From: Aquimarina algiphila
Lineage (GTDB): Bacteria > Bacteroidota > Bacteroidia > Flavobacteriales > Flavobacteriaceae
Direction: 5' to 3'
Length of the DNA stretch: 39,607 bases
Assembly (NCBI RefSeq): GCF_007489275.1
Contig: NZ_VLNR01000064.1
Coordinates: forward strand, 17,965-57,571
Position numbers and translations under genes: made by a program. Of this stretch, positions 1 through 7,204 are shown piece after piece. Each line of letters begins with the position of its first letter. The stretch's first letter is position 1. The notes beneath the pieces were generated by a model. It saw only the letters and a program-made list of their open reading frames with translations. It made no database searches and was not told where the DNA came from.

Positions 1-1
1 A

Positions 2-289
2 GACAGAAAATCAATGATTGCACATGCAAAACTCGTGATCATAGTTAGAGCTGCTAACAGGCTAGCCAATGATGGTAAAGAATGGATGCCAGATTTCAGT
101 AACTATAATGAAACAAAATATGAAGCTTGGTTTGATTTAGAGGAGGGTTCGTCGGGGTTTCGGTACGACGTCTTCGGTGTCTGGGCTACGTATTCGCTTG
201 TCGGCTCTCGCCTTTGCTTTATTTCAAGACAAGTATGTGAGTATGTAGCTAATGAATTTATCGAATTATACAAAGAATATTTCTTATAG
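2..289 (+). CDS. DGR target (variable) protein, C-terminal part
   Basis: Open at the window edge, so the N-terminus is missing; an in-frame ATG at 14 gives 91 residues but the frame stays open upstream. The readable part runs KLVIIVRAANRLANDG, then EAWFDLEEGSSGF, a variable stretch, then VGSRLCF and a helical end rich in acidic and aromatic residues. From memory this matches the small C-type-lectin-like target proteins of Bacteroidetes DGRs, which share a W-F core and an SRLCF motif after the variable residues. Bases 148-220 are the variable repeat. The protein probably binds a ligand on a host or phage surface. The target role is well supported by the repeat pair; the ligand is unknown. Confidence 0.85.
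   Translation, partial: DRKSMIAHAKLVIIVRAANRLANDGKEWMPDFSNYNETKYEAWFDLEEGSSGFRYDVFGVWATYSLVGSRLCFISRQVCEYVANEFIELYKEYFL
148..220 (+). repeat. DGR variable repeat (VR)
   Basis: Aligns without gaps to 321-393 at a constant offset of 173. Over the core (148-216 against 321-389), 16 of the 20 template adenines are replaced in VR by G, T or C, while only one of the 49 non-adenine positions differs (T324 to G151). Adenine-restricted substitution is the signature of mutagenic retrohoming. In protein terms, template Asn, Asp, Tyr, Ser and His codons became Asp, Val, Phe, Gly, Ala, Tyr, Leu and Arg, while the GF, W and SxLC framework stayed. Confidence 0.95.
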
Positions 290-320
290 AATTAAAGGTT
301 GTGTGATGTGTTGAGCGGAG

Positions 321-393
321 TTCTTCAGGGTTTCAGTACAACGACTACGATAACTGGAATACGAATTCGAATGTCAGCTCTCACCTATGTAAA
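321..393 (+). ncRNA. DGR template repeat (TR), part of the template RNA
   Basis: Noncoding copy of the target's variable segment, 100 bp downstream in the same orientation. In the VR reading frame it would encode a core YNDYDNWNTNSNV, dense in AAC/AAT codons at exactly the positions that vary; such codons can reach many residues by A-to-N change. No start codon or complete target-like ORF surrounds it: the frame reaches a stop soon after. Template RNA ends are not visible. Unusually, the next gene is a PP-loop enzyme and not a reverse transcriptase. Confidence 0.92.
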
Positions 394-440
394 ATATTAA
401 CATCACAAACCGTGCAAACATTGCAAAAAAATACAAACCA

Positions 441-1499
441 TTGAAGGCGTTGGTACAAGAATGGAAAGCGACTTTTTTAAAGCAAAGAAATTTAGAAATG
501 AAAGATTACGATAAATACATTGTTGCATTTTCAGGAGGTAAGGACTCAATAGCATGCTTTTTAAATCTATTAGATCAAGGAATACCAAAAGAAAAGATTG
601 AGTTATGGCATCATTTAGTTGATGGAGCAAACGATATATTATTTGATTGGGAAGTGACTGAGGATTATTGTAGGCAATTCGCTAAACATTTCGGAGTTGA
701 AATATTTTTTTCTTGGAAAGAAGGTGGCTTCAGAAAAGAAATGAACAGACAAGATTCATTAACATCTCCCACACATTTTGAAGTTCCTTTTACTGAGTAT
801 GATAATGAAACTGATTATTTGACTAATGATTTTGATTATCCTATTAGAAAAGTAGGAGGAACCAGAGGAAAGAAATCAACCAGAAGAAAGTTTCCTCAGA
901 TTGGAGCAGATTTAAAAACCAGGTGGTGTAGTGCTTATTTGAAAATAGACATATGCGCAACAGCAATAAGAAATCAAAAAAGGTTTAATGGTAAAAGCAC
1001 TTTATTAATATCTGGTGAGCGAGGTGAAGAATCGGCAGCTAGAGCAAAGTATAATGTGCTTGAATCGGATAGAGCGGATTTGAGAAATGGGAAATGCCAG
1101 AGGTTAGTTGATAGAGCCAGACCAATAAGAGACTGGAAAGAAAATCAAGTATGGGAAATCATAGAAAGATATGGTGTAGTAGTTCACCCTTGTTATTATT
1201 TGGGTTTCAGTCGTTGCTCTTGTAAGTTCTGCATATTCGGAAATGCAGACCAATTTAAAACAGCTTTCTACATATCTCCAAACGAAGGAAAACAATTGAT
1301 TGCCTATGAAAATAACTTCGGTTATACAATGAAAAGAAGTGAAACATTAGAACAATTTATTGAAAAAGGGGAAGTGTATAATAGTGTTAATAATGTGAAT
1401 AAAGTATGGGCTACAAGTAAAATTTATTTAGGTGCTATAATTACAAAAAATTGGGTTTTACCTTCTGGAGCATATGGCGAAAGTTGTGGACCATCTTAG
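441..1499 (+). CDS. PP-loop phosphoadenosine phosphosulfate reductase-like protein
   Basis: A 352-residue protein if started at TTG 441; ATG 498 (Met20) is an equally good start, as it leads directly into the first beta strand. SGGKDS at residues 31-36 is the PP-loop that binds ATP or an adenylyl group. RWCSAYLKI (Cys163) and GERGEES (192-198) match the PAPS-reductase/DndC superfamily, and a C-terminal cluster Cys251, Cys259, Cys261, Cys264 (CSCKFC) could hold an Fe-S cluster or zinc. Such proteins recur in Bacteroidetes phages; proposed roles include sulfur transfer or nucleic-acid modification, and the substrate here is unknown. It follows the DGR template repeat directly. Family 0.85, function low. 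Confidence 0.85.
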   Translation: MKALVQEWKATFLKQRNLEMKDYDKYIVAFSGGKDSIACFLNLLDQGIPKEKIELWHHLVDGANDILFDWEVTEDYCRQFAKHFGVEIFFSWKEGGFRKEMNRQDSLTSPTHFEVPFTEYDNETDYLTNDFDYPIRKVGGTRGKKSTRRKFPQIGADLKTRWCSAYLKIDICATAIRNQKRFNGKSTLLISGERGEESAARAKYNVLESDRADLRNGKCQRLVDRARPIRDWKENQVWEIIERYGVVVHPCYYLGFSRCSCKFCIFGNADQFKTAFYISPNEGKQLIAYENNFGYTMKRSETLEQFIEKGEVYNSVNNVNKVWATSKIYLGAIITKNWVLPSGAYGESCGPS

Positions 1500-1536
1500 A
1501 AAAACAAATTAAATAAAACACTAAACAATTATAATT

Positions 1537-1854
1537 ATGGAACATAATGTAATTTTAAAATTGAACAAAATAGTTTTCTGGTGGTATTATAAAAGAGTTC
1601 CAAAGTTTTTTCACAAATGGACTATTTTAAAAAGCATTAGATTGTTAGTCGATAATTATGAGCATCAAGAATTTGTTATAAAGGGCAATCGGGAAGTTAT
1701 TTCAAATGCAATTAAAACTGAAAGAGATATGCAAAAACAGATATTTAATTTAAAAATGAAGTTGCAAGGTGTCTCTCAGGAAAAGATCGATCCTTTGAAC
1801 AAGATGTTCGGAACTGATTTAAAAGGAATATCTAAGGAAGAAAGAGAAAATTAA
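1537..1854 (+). CDS. hypothetical phage protein
   Basis: 105 residues starting at ATG 1537. The N-terminus is aromatic and basic (VFWWYYKRVPKFFHKW), followed by a charged helical region of about residues 60-85 that could form a coiled coil. No family recognised. It sits 37 bp after the PP-loop gene in the same direction, so is probably co-transcribed. I considered the DGR accessory protein Avd, which is also small and basic, but see no Avd-type motif. Confidence 0.6.
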   Translation: MEHNVILKLNKIVFWWYYKRVPKFFHKWTILKSIRLLVDNYEHQEFVIKGNREVISNAIKTERDMQKQIFNLKMKLQGVSQEKIDPLNKMFGTDLKGISKEEREN

Positions 1855-1879
1855 CCAATATTAATTTATATAAATAGTT

Positions 1880-2077
1880 ATGGAGGAGTTTACAGGAACA
1901 TATTACATATGTGATGAATGTTCACATATTTATGATTATGATGATTTATGCCCAGATTGCGGTAGTGGTTTTGTTACAGATTTAAATGCTAATGAAGTCA
2001 AGCAAAGAGCCTTAAATGAACCGGTAAGTGAGTACAGAAGATTACATGATATGCTCCTTAAACACGATGATTTATAA
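1880..2077 (+). CDS. small zinc-ribbon protein
   Basis: 65 residues. Two knuckles, CDEC (residues 11-14) and CPDC (about 24-27), separated by about ten residues, form a zinc ribbon; the rest is a short acidic and basic helix. Zinc ribbons of this size often mediate protein or nucleic-acid contacts, but nothing here fixes a partner. It lies 25 bp after the previous gene in an early-gene string of small ORFs. Confidence 0.65.
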   Translation: MEEFTGTYYICDECSHIYDYDDLCPDCGSGFVTDLNANEVKQRALNEPVSEYRRLHDMLLKHDDL

Positions 2078-2091
2078 AGCATCAGCTAGTT

Positions 2092-2229
2092 ATGAAATCA
2101 ATAGGACAAGTAAAACAGGATTATATACCATTTGTTGAAGAATGGGAAAAAGAAGTTATGAAACTTCCGAAAAAAGTAATTGTAAGCCTTTTGCGGGATG
2201 CATTAAAAAATAAAGAATTAGACCTATGA
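2092..2229 (+). CDS. small hypothetical protein (45 aa)
   Basis: ATG 2092 to TGA 2229 encodes 45 residues (MKSIGQVKQDYIPFVEEWEK...), mostly charged and probably alpha-helical. It starts 14 bp after the zinc-ribbon gene and ends overlapping the next small ATG (2226). No family recognised; kept because it fits an ordered string of tightly packed short reading frames. Confidence 0.5.
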   Translation: MKSIGQVKQDYIPFVEEWEKEVMKLPKKVIVSLLRDALKNKELDL

Positions 2230-2275
2230 AATTAACAGGAGAAGCAAAGAAAGAAAAATATAAAAACAGTTTAGT

Positions 2276-2437
2276 ATGAATTTTGACAAAGAAATAGAGG
2301 ATTTTGCCACACGATTTAGACTTGTTAAGGCAATGAACGAAGATGATATGGATACATTGAAATTCAGATTAAAAATGTTTGCAAATAATGTTAGACGCAA
2401 ATCACAAAACGAAATATATAATAACATAAAGAAATGA
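2276..2437 (+). CDS. small hypothetical protein (53 aa)
   Basis: ATG 2276 to TGA 2437 encodes 53 charged, helical residues (MNFDKEIEDFATRFRLVKAM...). A 17-codon frame (2226-2279) overlaps its start and may act as a coupling leader. Its stop overlaps the next ATG in an ATGA arrangement, which favours real translation. Function unknown. Confidence 0.5.
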   Translation: MNFDKEIEDFATRFRLVKAMNEDDMDTLKFRLKMFANNVRRKSQNEIYNNIKK

Positions 2438-2580
2438 TGAGGAAAGCAATTGTAGTTATCTTAATTACTTTAATACTAAGCTCAATCTTATATTTATCAT
2501 TAGGACATAGGTTATGCCTAAAAGACAATATTCTACCCATTGGGGCTAAAGTATATGACGAATATGAAGATTATAACTAA
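2434..2580 (+). CDS. small single-pass membrane protein (48 aa)
   Basis: ATG 2434 overlaps the preceding stop. 48 residues: an N-terminal hydrophobic stretch (AIVVILITLILSSILYLSL, about residues 5-23) followed by a short tail ending in acidic and tyrosine residues. This predicts one transmembrane helix or an uncleaved signal anchor. No family recognised; it could be a superinfection or membrane-associated peptide, which is only a guess. Confidence 0.5.
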   Translation: MMRKAIVVILITLILSSILYLSLGHRLCLKDNILPIGAKVYDEYEDYN

Positions 2581-2747
2581 ACTTTAAAACAAAATACTAA
2601 ACAATAAGCGCCAAGAAATTATGTGTAAATTGTTAATTTTTCTTTAATTTATGATATTGTTATTTGATAAAAATGTTATACTTGTTAGAGTTAGCCATCA
2701 TAAGGTTACTATAATTTATTGACCAACATTTAATACACAAATACTAT

Positions 2748-2909
2748 ATGAAATATCGAATACTATCAGATACATCAGAAAAAAAGCTAGAAGATAAAGT
2801 AAATACTTTTTTGGATGATGATTGGTTACCCGTAGGAGGAGTATCAGTATTGTTTTATGGAACCGAGCAGGGAGTTAGATATTCCCAATCTATTGTTAAG
2901 AGGAAATGA
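2748..2909 (+). CDS. DUF1737-like small protein
   Basis: ATG 2748 to TGA 2909, 53 residues. The pattern KYRILSDTS..LE.KVN.FL...W.PVGGVSV and a C-terminal YSQSIVKRK match the DUF1737 family as I remember it (short proteins with a conserved W-P-V-G-G-V core and a final YQAMVK-like end). Function of the family is unknown. It is preceded by about 165 bp of AT-rich noncoding DNA and followed by a convergent gene. Confidence 0.65.
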   Translation: MKYRILSDTSEKKLEDKVNTFLDDDWLPVGGVSVLFYGTEQGVRYSQSIVKRK

Positions 2910-2948
2910 AGAAATTACAAAGCCAGTGGAATATAAAGAACTAGTTTT

Positions 2949-3293
2949 TTAGCGTACCTCATGCCACATCCAAAGCCCTGAGTTATCATTAAAATAATAT
3001 AGAATATCATCACATTCAAAATTCTTATATCTATCAATTAGTTCTGTAAATATTTTTTTGGACGCTCGTTCACTTCTTTTACCAGAATATTTCTTAATAC
3101 CATTAAAATAGGAGTATACTTTATTTTTAAGATATGCATACTTCTTCCCTGAATCATTTACTTTAATGTAAGACAGACCACAATACGCACGGTTTATCTT
3201 CTTTTCGATAAACTCTGGATTGACATCTATAGCGTTTTGAGATTTATTTAACATGTTATTAGGGATATTTCCCAAAATTAGGAATAATTCCAA
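2949..3293 (-). CDS. hypothetical protein, minus strand
   Basis: 114 residues, ATG at 3293 reading leftward. Basic in the middle (KKYSGKRSERASKK), ending in DDILYYFNDNSGLWMWHEVR, with no clear domain. It is the only leftward gene in the early block and is transcribed away from the promoter at 3355-3387, so the two form a divergent pair; it may be expressed in the lysogen. Alternative: a spurious frame, though its length and composition make a real gene more likely. Confidence 0.5.
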   Translation of the reverse strand: MELFLILGNIPNNMLNKSQNAIDVNPEFIEKKINRAYCGLSYIKVNDSGKKYAYLKNKVYSYFNGIKKYSGKRSERASKKIFTELIDRYKNFECDDILYYFNDNSGLWMWHEVR

Positions 3294-3354
3294 TTAACTT
3301 GAAATTATGTTAATAAGTTATTTCTGTATTGTTTTTGTGTATAAACCATATTTG

Positions 3355-3387
3355 TTTTGTGTAAATGACGATTAATCAGTATCTTTG
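3355..3387 (+). promoter_or_regulatory. Bacteroidetes-type promoter for the NinG-like gene cluster
   Basis: TTTTG at 3355-3359 (-33 element) and TATCTTTG at 3380-3387 (an exact TAnnTTTG -7 element) are separated by 20 bases, the expected spacing. Transcription would start about 3392, giving a leader of about 125 nt before the first rightward gene. Confidence 0.65.
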
Positions 3388-3392
3388 AATTA

Positions 3393-3518
3393 TAGTAATT
3401 AGAACATTGATTGTTCTCGGCAGGCTCTCCGGCTTAAATTAATTGGGGATGTTCAAACCCTAGTTTCAATAAGGGTCACGCACTCAACCAGAGTGTTTCA
3501 GTATTCAATATTATTTTA
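3393..3518 (+). ncRNA. candidate structured 5' leader or small RNA
   Basis: Between the promoter and the NinG-like gene lie three simple hairpins: AGAACA/TGTTCT (3401-3417, loop TTGAT), ACCCT/AGGGT in the stretch CCCTAGTTTCAATAAGGGT, and CACTC/GAGTG with loop AACCA near 3480-3494. A GC-rich patch (CGGCAGGCTCTCCGGC) separates the first two and stands out in AT-rich surroundings. It matches no riboswitch class I can name. Confidence 0.4.
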
Positions 3519-3947
3519 TTGGGAGCTATTGTTATACAAAAGTATAAGGATAAAACCATTCCTCAATTATTAAAGGAAGCCAGAAAGGTATGTCATGCTT
3601 ATATTAAAGCAAGAGACAGACAAGGGAATTATGCTACATGTATAAGTTGTCAAAACACATTTCTAGCAGATATTATGCAAGCCGGACATTACTTCAAGTC
3701 TGAGCTTTATTCCTGTGTACGATTTAATGAGCTTAATATAAATCTTCAATGTGAGCACTGCAACTGTTTTGAAGAGGGTAATCTAGTCATGTACGAACCT
3801 AATTTAATCAATAAGATAGGGATAGAAGCTTTCACAGATTTACAGGATACAGTTGAAGCGTATAGAAGATCTTTTTTTAAATGGGACAGATCCTCTTTGA
3901 TAGATATCATAGACTATTATTCAACCAAATTAAAAGAAGTATCATGA
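3519..3947 (+). CDS. NinG/Rap-like recombination protein
   Basis: 142 residues from a TTG start at 3519; no in-frame ATG lies near, and the next Met is deep in the fold. CISC (about 41-44), QAGHYF (55-60), FNELNINLQCEHCN (about 69-82) and a G-N-L pair are the conserved pattern of the lambda NinG family, in which paired cysteines bind zinc. NinG/Rap acts in recombination and Holliday-junction processing. It opens the rightward cluster and overlaps the next ATG (ATGA at 3944). Confidence 0.8.
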   Translation: MGAIVIQKYKDKTIPQLLKEARKVCHAYIKARDRQGNYATCISCQNTFLADIMQAGHYFKSELYSCVRFNELNINLQCEHCNCFEEGNLVMYEPNLINKIGIEAFTDLQDTVEAYRRSFFKWDRSSLIDIIDYYSTKLKEVS

Positions 3948-4153
3948 CAAAAAAACCTTTTAACAACATAAGTGAGTTTTTAATCATTGCAATATTGATA
4001 ATGCTCTTAATAGAATTAATAATAGTACTTAGATCTGTTTGGTTAGGGTTAACTCCATTTGGAATTAGATTATTCATAACTCTTTTTGTTTTGATTGTAG
4101 TCTCAGTTTATGGTGTTAAGATAATTGAATATAAAGGAACCGATAAGGATTAA
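3944..4153 (+). CDS. small two-helix membrane protein
   Basis: The frame is open from 3881, but ATG 3944 overlaps the NinG stop and gives 69 residues. Two hydrophobic segments (about residues 12-30 and 42-60) flank a short loop (LRSVWLGLTPFG), then a cytosolic-type charged tail. It ends 6 bp before the SPFH gene, so the pair is likely co-translated. Given that the SPFH protein has no membrane helix, this peptide may anchor it; that is inference. Confidence 0.6.
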   Translation: MTKKPFNNISEFLIIAILIMLLIELIIVLRSVWLGLTPFGIRLFITLFVLIVVSVYGVKIIEYKGTDKD

Positions 4154-4159
4154 ATAAAT

Positions 4160-4702
4160 ATGAACTGGATAAAAGAATTAATTGATTACCTAACAAATAG
4201 CTTTAAGTTCTGGGAAGTTATTAGTCCATGGGAGAGTGGATTAAGAATTAGACTAGGAAAACACATTAAGAAAATAGATTCGGGAATACACTTTAAGATT
4301 CCTTTCATTGATTCTATATATGTTCAAACTATTCGAATGAGGGTTGTAAGCTTAAGTCCTCAAACAATCACTACCAAGGACAATAAAACATTAACAATAA
4401 GTGCAGCCGTAGGGTACTCAATTGATTCAGTAGAGAAACTATACAATACACTTCATCAACCGCAAGTAACAATTGTAAATATCATAAAAGGAGAGATTTC
4501 AAAATACATATCTGAGAATGTATTATGGGATTGTACTCAAGAAAAAATAAATGAAGCAATATCTGATAGTTTAAAAATAGATCAATTTGGACTGAAATAT
4601 CACTATGTAAAAATAATGAGCTATGCAGTTGTAAGGACATTTAGATTAATTCAGGATCAAGAATGGAACGATGAAGATATAACAATGGATAAAAGAGATT
4701 AA
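4160..4702 (+). CDS. SPFH/band-7 domain protein (stomatin-prohibitin-like)
   Basis: 180 residues. PWESGLRIRLGKHIKKIDSG followed by IHFKIPFIDSI is the hallmark entry to an SPFH domain (E-x-G-x2-x-R-x-G-K ... PGxHFkxPF-D). TKDNKTLTISAAVGYSI and a helical region with KGEISKYISE follow, as in the family. Cellular SPFH proteins form membrane rings that organise lipids or proteases. This one lacks the usual N-terminal transmembrane helix; the gene just upstream encodes two. Located between recombination and packaging genes. Role in the phage unknown. Confidence 0.8.
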   Translation: MNWIKELIDYLTNSFKFWEVISPWESGLRIRLGKHIKKIDSGIHFKIPFIDSIYVQTIRMRVVSLSPQTITTKDNKTLTISAAVGYSIDSVEKLYNTLHQPQVTIVNIIKGEISKYISENVLWDCTQEKINEAISDSLKIDQFGLKYHYVKIMSYAVVRTFRLIQDQEWNDEDITMDKRD

Positions 4703-4704
4703 TT

Positions 4705-5154
4705 ATGCCAGCACCTAAAGGAAATCAGTTTTGGAAAAATGTAGACCCAGATAAAATAGGTAGACCACGTACATATGAAAACAAAGAAGAAATGATTCAA
4801 AGGATATCAGAGTATTTTAATTCATACATACCTGATGATACTGGCATAGCTAATCCTGTATTAGGTTTTAAACCAACGGTAACTGGTTTAGCCTTGTTTT
4901 TAGGTTTTGAAAATAGACAAAGTCTCTATGATTATAGAGATAATTATAAAGACTTCTCTGGCATAATAAAAAAAGCATTGACATATATAGAAATGAATTA
5001 CGAAATGCTTTTGGAGTCTAAAGCATCTACAGGAGCAATATTCGCATTAAAGAATATGGGTTGGAGAGATAAAACAGAACTAAGTCATGAAGGAGGAGAT
5101 CCAAAGAAACCATTACAAATAATAGGAATGAATGTCATTGACTCTAAATCTTGA
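4705..5154 (+). CDS. terminase small subunit
   Basis: 149 residues. The start APKGNQFWK with GRPRTYENKEEM is typical of phage DNA-packaging gp3-like small terminases, followed by an HTH-like helical region (TVTGLALFLGFENRQSLYDYRD) that would recognise the packaging site, and a helical oligomerisation core. The C-terminus (ELSHEGGDPKKP) is also usual. It begins 2 bp after the SPFH stop and overlaps the large subunit by 23 bp, consistent with translational coupling. Confidence 0.85.
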   Translation: MPAPKGNQFWKNVDPDKIGRPRTYENKEEMIQRISEYFNSYIPDDTGIANPVLGFKPTVTGLALFLGFENRQSLYDYRDNYKDFSGIIKKALTYIEMNYEMLLESKASTGAIFALKNMGWRDKTELSHEGGDPKKPLQIIGMNVIDSKS

Positions 5155-6484
5155 TGTACATGGTAACCAAAAGCAATTAGAATGTTGTAGGTATTGGAGT
5201 GATGATACCACAACAGATATAGTATACGGAGGTAGTAAAGGCTCTGGTAAGAGTTACCTCGGATGTTCTTTGATATTTAGTGATGCTTTAACCTATCCAG
5301 GTACACATTATTTCATTGCTAGGAAAAAGCTTAACGATTTAAGAAAATTTACCAAACCTTCTATTAAAGAAGTTTTTAAGCATTGGGGAATTGATGAAAG
5401 GTATTACAGGTTTGATGGCAATGATAATTTTTTCGAATTACATAATGGATCAATAGTTTATTTGTTAGAAGCAAAATATTTGCCAAGTGATAAAGAGTAT
5501 GCAAGATTTGGTTCAATGCAAATGACAAGAGGTTGGATTGAGGAAGCGGGAGAATTTGAGGAAGACGCTAAGAATAATCTTGCTGCTTCTATTGGAAGAT
5601 GGAAAAATGATGAGTATGGTTTAACAGGTAAGCTTTTACAGACATGTAACCCTGCTAAGAATTATTTGTATCGAGATTATTACAAGAAGTTTAAAGCAAA
5701 TGTACTGGAAGAATGGAAGAAGTTCATACAAGCTCTACCACAGGATAATAAAAGACTTGCAAAGGGCTACTTAGACAACCTGAGAAGGATCTTAAACAAA
5801 AACCAAAGGGAAAGGTTGTTAAATGGGAATTGGGAGGCAGACGATGATCCAACGGCAATGTGTGATTATGATAACATTCTTTCAATTTTTGAGAATGATC
5901 ATGTAGCAACTACCGGAAAGAAATATATCACTTGTGATGTAGCGAGGTTTGGGTCTGATAAAGCAAGGATAGGTGTATGGGATGGATGGGATTTAATTGA
6001 GGTTCATTCTTTTGATATTTCTAAAACCACAGAAATACAAGATTGTATAAAGGCAATGAGAGTGAAGCACGGAATACCTAAAATATATTCTATTGCTGAT
6101 CAAGATGGAGTTGGAGGAGGAGTAGTTGACAACTGTAAGATATTAGGATTCACAAACAATTCAAGCCCTGTTGCTGTTAAAGGACAATCTGAGAATTATA
6201 AAAACCTTCAGGTACAATGCCTTTATATGTTAGCCAAGATGATTAACACATTTGAGTTTAATATATCGTGTGAATTATCAGGAAAAGACAAGGATGATAT
6301 TATAGAAGAATTGGAACAGTTAAAAACGAATAACAAAGATTTAAATAAGCTTGATGTGATTTCCAAGGAAACAATTAAAAGTAATATAGGACGCTCTCCA
6401 GATTGGCGTGATATGTTTTTAATGAGAGCATATTTTGATTTACCGAGGAATATAGGGAGAACTAAAAGAGCAGCTTTATTATGA
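5132..6484 (+). CDS. terminase large subunit
   Basis: 450 residues, the ATPase and nuclease that pumps DNA into the prohead. Walker A GGSKGSGKSY at 33-42, Walker B-like GWIEEAGEF at 134-142. The RNase-H-like nuclease shows acidic residues in CDVARFG (Asp269), IADQDGVGGG (Asp323/Asp325) and SPDWRDMFLMR (Asp424). Length is normal. The stop overlaps the next ATG (ATGA at 6481). Contrary to most phages, the portal gene is not adjacent; it lies 13 kb downstream. Confidence 0.95.
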   Translation: MSLTLNLDVHGNQKQLECCRYWSDDTTTDIVYGGSKGSGKSYLGCSLIFSDALTYPGTHYFIARKKLNDLRKFTKPSIKEVFKHWGIDERYYRFDGNDNFFELHNGSIVYLLEAKYLPSDKEYARFGSMQMTRGWIEEAGEFEEDAKNNLAASIGRWKNDEYGLTGKLLQTCNPAKNYLYRDYYKKFKANVLEEWKKFIQALPQDNKRLAKGYLDNLRRILNKNQRERLLNGNWEADDDPTAMCDYDNILSIFENDHVATTGKKYITCDVARFGSDKARIGVWDGWDLIEVHSFDISKTTEIQDCIKAMRVKHGIPKIYSIADQDGVGGGVVDNCKILGFTNNSSPVAVKGQSENYKNLQVQCLYMLAKMINTFEFNISCELSGKDKDDIIEELEQLKTNNKDLNKLDVISKETIKSNIGRSPDWRDMFLMRAYFDLPRNIGRTKRAALL

Positions 6485-7044
6485 CAGTGAAAGAGTTTTT
6501 AATGTTGGATGATATGAAGGAGTTAGAAAAGGTGAAAGCTATAAGAAAGTATGTAAAGCCTTCTAATAAGATTGGTAAGAAAGAAGGAAAGGAGCTTCTA
6601 AAAATAGCTTATAAAGATGTTAATAGAGTAAAGGATTTATATAAACAAAACAAGATTATTGAGCTAATCTATTTTTTAACAGATTGTGATGAGGATTATT
6701 TAATGTCTAGAGATTACAAGGAGTTTATCTATTTCTTAAGGTACGTTGATGATGAATTAAGTATGATACTCAAACTTGAAAATAAATTAAATAAAGCAGA
6801 TGAAGGAGATGAATTATTAGTAATGAGATTAGAGCAAGCAGGGGCTAATGATTTAAATCAATTCGGAACATTAAATGCAATAGATAGCTTGGCGAATGGT
6901 GACTTACTGAAATGGAAATTGATAGAGGAGATGCCTTATGAAATGGTATATACAAAGTTGTTAATGAACAAAATACAGTCAAGAGTTCAAAGAAAGTATC
7001 AGGAAATAATGATTGAAGAACATAAATCAAATGGTAAAAACTAA
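6481..7044 (+). CDS. hypothetical phage protein after terminase
   Basis: 187 residues, almost entirely helical and highly charged, with no recognised domain. It begins inside the terminase stop. Position suggests a packaging or head-tail joining role, but nothing in the sequence demonstrates it; tail-assembly chaperones are also helical and charged. Confidence 0.65.
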   Translation: MTVKEFLMLDDMKELEKVKAIRKYVKPSNKIGKKEGKELLKIAYKDVNRVKDLYKQNKIIELIYFLTDCDEDYLMSRDYKEFIYFLRYVDDELSMILKLENKLNKADEGDELLVMRLEQAGANDLNQFGTLNAIDSLANGDLLKWKLIEEMPYEMVYTKLLMNKIQSRVQRKYQEIMIEEHKSNGKN

Positions 7045-7204
7045 AAAATTTAAAGTGTCACACACCTTGCTAAAAGAATCTTTTGAGATTGAAGGAACAG
7101 CTTATTTCATAGTGCCCGGTACAGGTGATTTGTTAATAGCTAATGGCACAAATAAGCGTAGGTATAGAAATGCAATAGGGAGTTTTAAAGTAGAAATAGT
7201 ATGA
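7031..7204 (+). CDS. small hypothetical protein (57 aa)
   Basis: ATG 7031 overlaps the end of the preceding gene; a TTG at 7013 is a poorer alternative. Residues are beta-rich (FEIEGTAYFIVPGTGDLLIANG). The stop overlaps the next ATG at 7201, so it sits inside a tightly coupled run. Function unknown. Confidence 0.5.
   Translation: MVKTKKFKVSHTLLKESFEIEGTAYFIVPGTGDLLIANGTNKRRYRNAIGSFKVEIV

Noticed and set aside
1537..1854. Possible DGR accessory protein Avd
   Set aside because: Size and basic charge are similar, but no Avd-type helical motif was seen and it is separated from TR by another gene.
3430..3500. A tRNA-like gene in the NinG leader (GTTCAAA and CTCAACCAGAG resemble T- and D-arms)
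   Set aside because: The arms are in the wrong order and no acceptor stem or anticodon arm can be formed.
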